This document shows, one piece after another, positions 60,253-64,000 of a stretch of 64,000 bases of DNA (its first letter is position 1; each line of letters starts with the position of its first letter). Location of the stretch: positions 17,847 to 81,846 of the forward strand of contig CACJXK010000007.1 in the NCBI GenBank assembly GCA_902597335.1, in the 5' to 3' direction. A model generated the notes under the pieces. That model saw only the letters and a list, made by a program, of their open reading frames with translations. It was not told the origin of the DNA and made no database searches. This DNA comes from an uncultured Pelagibacteraceae bacterium (GTDB taxonomy: Bacteria > Pseudomonadota > Alphaproteobacteria > Pelagibacterales > Pelagibacteraceae). The position numbers and the translations under genes were made by a program.

Positions 60253-61443
60253 TCAATTAAGCTCAGAGATAACTCTATCCACTATCTCAGATGCTATTAA
60301 AGATTTTTTCTTTTTTAATAATTTTTCACTTTCTTTATTTTTATAAAATATAGAAACTTCATTATCATCAGAGTCAAAACCTATTGTTTTATCAGAAATA
60401 TCATTTGCAATAATCCAATCGCAATTTTTTTGGTCTAATTTTTTCTTTGAATTTAGTTCAAGATTTTGAGATTCAGCTGCAAATCCAATTGTAAGTTTTG
60501 GTCTTAGTGAATTATGATTTGATATGTTTGATAAAATATCAATATTTTTTTCTAACCTAAGATCTAAATTTTCACTTTTTTTAATTTTTTCACTATTAAT
60601 TTCTTTAACTTTAAAATCAGCTACCGCTGCATTAAAAATAGCAACATCAGTTGGTAGGTTTTTAAGAGTTTCTCTAAACATTTCTTCTGCAGTTTTTACA
60701 GAAATAAATTTTACTCCTTCAACTGGATCTAAATTTGTTTCCCCAGAAATAAGTGTTGTCTCAAAACCATTATCTCTTAAAGACTTTGCTATTTCATAAC
60801 CCTGTTTTCCACTTGATTTATTAGATATAAATCTTACTGGATCTAGAAACTCCTTAGTAGGCCCAGCAGTCACTAATGCCTTAAATTTTTTATTTTTTTC
60901 AATATTTTTAAAATAATTTTCTATAGTCCCTAATATATATGAAGGTTCTGACATTTTTCCTTTTCCATATTCTCCACAAGCCATATCTCCAATTTCAGGT
61001 CCAATAATCTTATAACCATAGCTTTTTAATTTTGATAAATTATCTTGGGTTGATTTGTGTTCCCACATTCTGACATTCATGGCAGGCACTAAAAATACTT
61101 GTTTATCTGATGCTAAAACAACTGTGCTAGCTAGATCGTCAGTTAAACCGTAACTTAATTTTGAAATTGTATTTGCTGTTGCAGGCACAATTAAAATTAA
61201 ATCTGCCCATCTAGAAAGTGAAATATGATCCATTTCAGCTTCATTTTCTGCACTGAATATGTCTTCATATACTTTTTCTTGCGAAAGTGAAGAAATAGAC
61301 AGAGGTGTTACAAAGTTTCTACCACTCTTTGTAAGTATTGTTTTAATGCTTACATCTCTTTTTTTTAAACCTCTTATAACTTCTAAGCTTTTGTAAGCAG
61401 ATATTCCACCACATATGATTAGTAGTATTTTTTTATTTTTCAT
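60253..61443 (-). CDS. coaBC: Phosphopantothenoylcysteine decarboxylase / phosphopantothenate-cysteine ligase
   Basis: GGISAYKSLEVIRGL; PAMNVRMWEH; TAGPTKEFLDPVRFISNKSSGKQG. Confidence 0.97.
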   Translation of the reverse strand: MKNKKILLIICGGISAYKSLEVIRGLKKRDVSIKTILTKSGRNFVTPLSISSLSQEKVYEDIFSAENEAEMDHISLSRWADLILIVPATANTISKLSYGLTDDLASTVVLASDKQVFLVPAMNVRMWEHKSTQDNLSKLKSYGYKIIGPEIGDMACGEYGKGKMSEPSYILGTIENYFKNIEKNKKFKALVTAGPTKEFLDPVRFISNKSSGKQGYEIAKSLRDNGFETTLISGETNLDPVEGVKFISVKTAEEMFRETLKNLPTDVAIFNAAVADFKVKEINSEKIKKSENLDLRLEKNIDILSNISNHNSLRPKLTIGFAAESQNLELNSKKKLDQKNCDWIIANDISDKTIGFDSDDNEVSIFYKNKESEKLLKKKKSLIASEIVDRVISELN

Positions 61444-61451
61444 GTAGAGAA

Positions 61452-63032
61452 TTAAAATACCAATAGGGTTAAAATTACAAGAGATAATAAGCCAATTATA
61501 AATTGGTTTCTAAATGACTTCATTTCTTCTTTTTTAGTATTTAATTCATTATAAGAGTTTGAGTTCTGAGGTATTTGACCACTTGCAAGGTAATTAAGCG
61601 CTTGGTTTGCTTTATCCATTACCTCAGGTAAATTTGGAAGGCGTTTTAATACTTCCACAGAGTCTTTTAATGTCTCATTAATTGAATTTATAGGATCTTT
61701 AGTTTCTTTTAACCATTTTTCTAGAACAGGTTTTGATGTCTCCCATATATTTGTTTCCGGATTTAATCTTCTCGCAACTCCTTCAACTACTACCATTGTT
61801 TTTTGCAACATAAGCAACTGAGGTTGGGTTTGCATATTAAATTTTTCTGTAACATCAAAAAGTTGTTTTAGCAACTTACCACCAGAAATATTTTTTATGG
61901 AGTGTCCAAAAATTGGCTCACCAATAGATCTTAGTGCCTGAGCAAGATCATTTACAGGTACGTTTTTTGGAACTAATCCTGCCGCAAGATGCACCTCTGC
62001 AACTTTTTTATAATCTCTTTGTATAAAACCAAATAAAATCTCAGCTAAAAATCTTTTACTAACGTTATCTAACCTTCCCATAATACCAAAATCTATAGGA
62101 ACAATTTGACCACTCTCATTTACAAAAATATTTCCTTGGTGCATATCTGCATGAAAAAAACCATCTCTAACAGCATGTCTTAAGAAATGTTGTATTATAT
62201 CAGTGGCAATTTTTTTTGTATCAATTGATCTTTTCTCTAACTCCTCTGTCTCTCTAATAGATACACCATCAATCCAATCAAGCGTCATTATATTTTCACT
62301 TGTATAATCCCAATAGATCTTAGGGACCTCAAAACCCACGTCATTTTTAGTATTTTCTGCGTATTCGTTAGCTGCAGCGGCTTCGAATCTCAAATCCATC
62401 TCAAGGCTGGTAATTTCTTTTAATAAAAAAACTACTTCAACTAGCTTTAATCTTTTAGTTTTTTTTATTAACGATTCAATTATAAAAGCAAACAGCATTA
62501 AAGCATCTACCTCTTCATTAAAAATTTTTTTTATATCAGGTCTTAATATTTTTATTGCTACATCTTTAATAACTCCATTATCATCAATTTGAGCTTTGTG
62601 TACTTGAGCAATAGATGCAGCTGCAACTGGTTCGCTAATATTAATTATTGAATTATAAATCTCATCACCTAAATCATTTCTAATCATTTCTTTTGCTTTT
62701 GATTGTGAGAAAGGTGGAAGTTTATCCTGTAAACTTTCTAATTCTTTTGATAATCCATCTCCTATTATGTCAGGTCTTGTTGCTAGGAACTGGCCGAGTT
62801 TAATGAATGTTGTACCCATTGATGCTAGAGAATTAGATAATTTTTCTCCTTCACTTAAATTATCAAATGACATATCTTTTTTATTAAAAGAAAAAGAAAG
62901 TAATTTAAATATTACAGTGACTAATAAAGGTGGCTTATTAAATTTTGATACTATTGTTAAAGCTTCAGATTTAGCAAGTTTTCTTCCAAGTTTAAATAAA
63001 GTAATTAATCTTTTGAACATTATATTTTCCAA
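61452..63032 (-). CDS. ubiB: UbiB/ABC1 family ubiquinone biosynthesis protein
   Basis: GTTFIKLGQFLATRPDIIG, PVAAASIAQVHKA, FFHADMHQGNIFV; C-terminal TM. Start may be MFKRL at 63020. Confidence 0.95.
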   Translation of the reverse strand: MENIMFKRLITLFKLGRKLAKSEALTIVSKFNKPPLLVTVIFKLLSFSFNKKDMSFDNLSEGEKLSNSLASMGTTFIKLGQFLATRPDIIGDGLSKELESLQDKLPPFSQSKAKEMIRNDLGDEIYNSIINISEPVAAASIAQVHKAQIDDNGVIKDVAIKILRPDIKKIFNEEVDALMLFAFIIESLIKKTKRLKLVEVVFLLKEITSLEMDLRFEAAAANEYAENTKNDVGFEVPKIYWDYTSENIMTLDWIDGVSIRETEELEKRSIDTKKIATDIIQHFLRHAVRDGFFHADMHQGNIFVNESGQIVPIDFGIMGRLDNVSKRFLAEILFGFIQRDYKKVAEVHLAAGLVPKNVPVNDLAQALRSIGEPIFGHSIKNISGGKLLKQLFDVTEKFNMQTQPQLLMLQKTMVVVEGVARRLNPETNIWETSKPVLEKWLKETKDPINSINETLKDSVEVLKRLPNLPEVMDKANQALNYLASGQIPQNSNSYNELNTKKEEMKSFRNQFIIGLLSLVILTLLVF

Positions 63033-63724
63033 CCAGAATGAATAGCTACTATTCCGCCAGATAAATTTCTATACGAACAATTTTTAAAATTATTTTGTCT
63101 CATTAAATCGATCAATTCTTCCTGATTAACAAATTCTTCTATACTCTTGGTCAAATATTCGTAAGGTTCTTTATCACCAACAACTGCTTTTCCTATGTGA
63201 GGGATTAATTTTGAGTAATTTTTATATAAAAAGTCTAAATTAGAATTTTGAATTTTTGAAAACTCTAAACACATATATCTTCCACCTGGTTTAAGAACTC
63301 TATATGCTTCTGATAAAGATTTATCTAAATTTTTTGTATTTCGTAAACCAAAACTTATTGTATAAAAATCAAAAGTATCATTTTCGAATGGCAACTTTTC
63401 TGCCTCAGCTACAACCCATTTTATGTTTTTATATCCTCTTAGTCTTTTTTTACCTTTTTCGATCATTTTCCTGTTCGAATCTGAGCATGTAATTTCTCCA
63501 TTCTTATCTGTATAGTCCAAAAATAATTTTCCTAAATCACCAGTGCCGCAAGCAACATCTAAATACTTTTTGTTTTTAGTTGGACTCATCCAACTCATAA
63601 GGTTTTTTTTCCAAATTCTATGAATTCCAAATGACATAAAATCATTCATTAAATCATATTTATCGTATACTTTATTAAATACGCCTTCGACGAGACCTGC
63701 TTTATTTTGAAGATTTTGTTGCAT
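63020..63724 (-). CDS. ubiE: Demethylmenaquinone/demethoxyubiquinol C-methyltransferase UbiE
   Basis: VFNKVYDKYDLMNDFMSFGIHRIWK; YLDVACGTGDL; SFGLRNTKNLDKSLSEAYRVLKPGG. Confidence 0.97.
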   Translation of the reverse strand: MQQNLQNKAGLVEGVFNKVYDKYDLMNDFMSFGIHRIWKKNLMSWMSPTKNKKYLDVACGTGDLGKLFLDYTDKNGEITCSDSNRKMIEKGKKRLRGYKNIKWVVAEAEKLPFENDTFDFYTISFGLRNTKNLDKSLSEAYRVLKPGGRYMCLEFSKIQNSNLDFLYKNYSKLIPHIGKAVVGDKEPYEYLTKSIEEFVNQEELIDLMRQNNFKNCSYRNLSGGIVAIHSGWKI

Positions 63725-63757
63725 ATAAATTATATTAAAACACTAATATAGTATTAA

Positions 63758-64000
63758 ATGCCTGAATTACCAGAAGTAGAAATCGTAAAACAATCTTTGA
63801 ATAAGAGTATTACAGGAAAGATTATCAAAGACATATTAATAAAAAATAGGAATTTAAGGTTTAAGATCCCAAAAAATTTTGAAAAAAACATATTAAAAAA
63901 AAAAATTACTAAAGTAGATAGATTTTCAAAACACTTAATACTGAAATTTGAGGATAGTTCTAATTTAATGATTCATCTTGGGATGTCAGGAACCATTCAT
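63758..64000 (+). CDS. mutM: Formamidopyrimidine-DNA glycosylase, truncated by the window edge
   Basis: Manual translation MPELPEVEIVKQSLNKSITGKIIKDILIKNRNLRFKIP...HLILKFEDSSNLMIHLGMSGTIH; PELPEVE catalytic N-terminus. Confidence 0.96.
   Translation, partial: MPELPEVEIVKQSLNKSITGKIIKDILIKNRNLRFKIPKNFEKNILKKKITKVDRFSKHLILKFEDSSNLMIHLGMSGTIH

Noticed and set aside
63466-63480. GTTCGAATC resembling a tRNA T-loop
   Set aside because: Within ubiE coding sequence with no cloverleaf context.
1-64000. CRISPR array, prophage, transposon or large toxin/antiphage island
   Set aside because: No regularly spaced repeats, integrase/transposase motifs or phage genes seen; gene content is dominated by conserved core loci.

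Overview
This 64-kb, AT-rich, very gene-dense window looks like a SAR11/Pelagibacterales-type alphaproteobacterial chromosome (inferred from gene content, gene order and composition; no search was run). It is mostly core genome. From left to right: ppsR (partial), a 284-bp AT-rich gap that is a candidate oriC, hemE-hemH-hemJ, rho, two tandem sulfotransferases, mnmE-mnmG-rsmG-parA-parB (with a perfect parS inside rsmG), holA-lptE-leuS, a porin, a thiE-like/yggS pair, adenosine kinase-nth-dapB, dnaJ-dnaK-grpE, rsmI, maeB, murJ-trpS-nfuA, tsaB-fur-miaB-phoH-ybeY-lnt-metK, nusA-infB-rbfA-rpsO-pnp, msrB, fabI-fabB-fabA, irr, a rubrerythrin/Fe-S/DUF3501 module, and moeB-dut-coaBC-ubiB-ubiE with mutM (partial). 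I saw no tRNA, rRNA, CRISPR array, prophage or transposon. The points most worth following up are: the oriC candidate; the parS plus a second parS-like site; an unlisted 36-aa ArfA-like ORF; an RBS-occluding fold in the porin leader; an intrinsic terminator 12 nt upstream of the nusA start codon; Irr-box-like motifs around irr and rubrerythrin, with a C-rich-loop intercistronic hairpin; a secreted FG-GAP/UnbV plus Cys-rich protein pair; a half-length TsaB; and divergent genes whose start codons share one ATGCAT hexamer.
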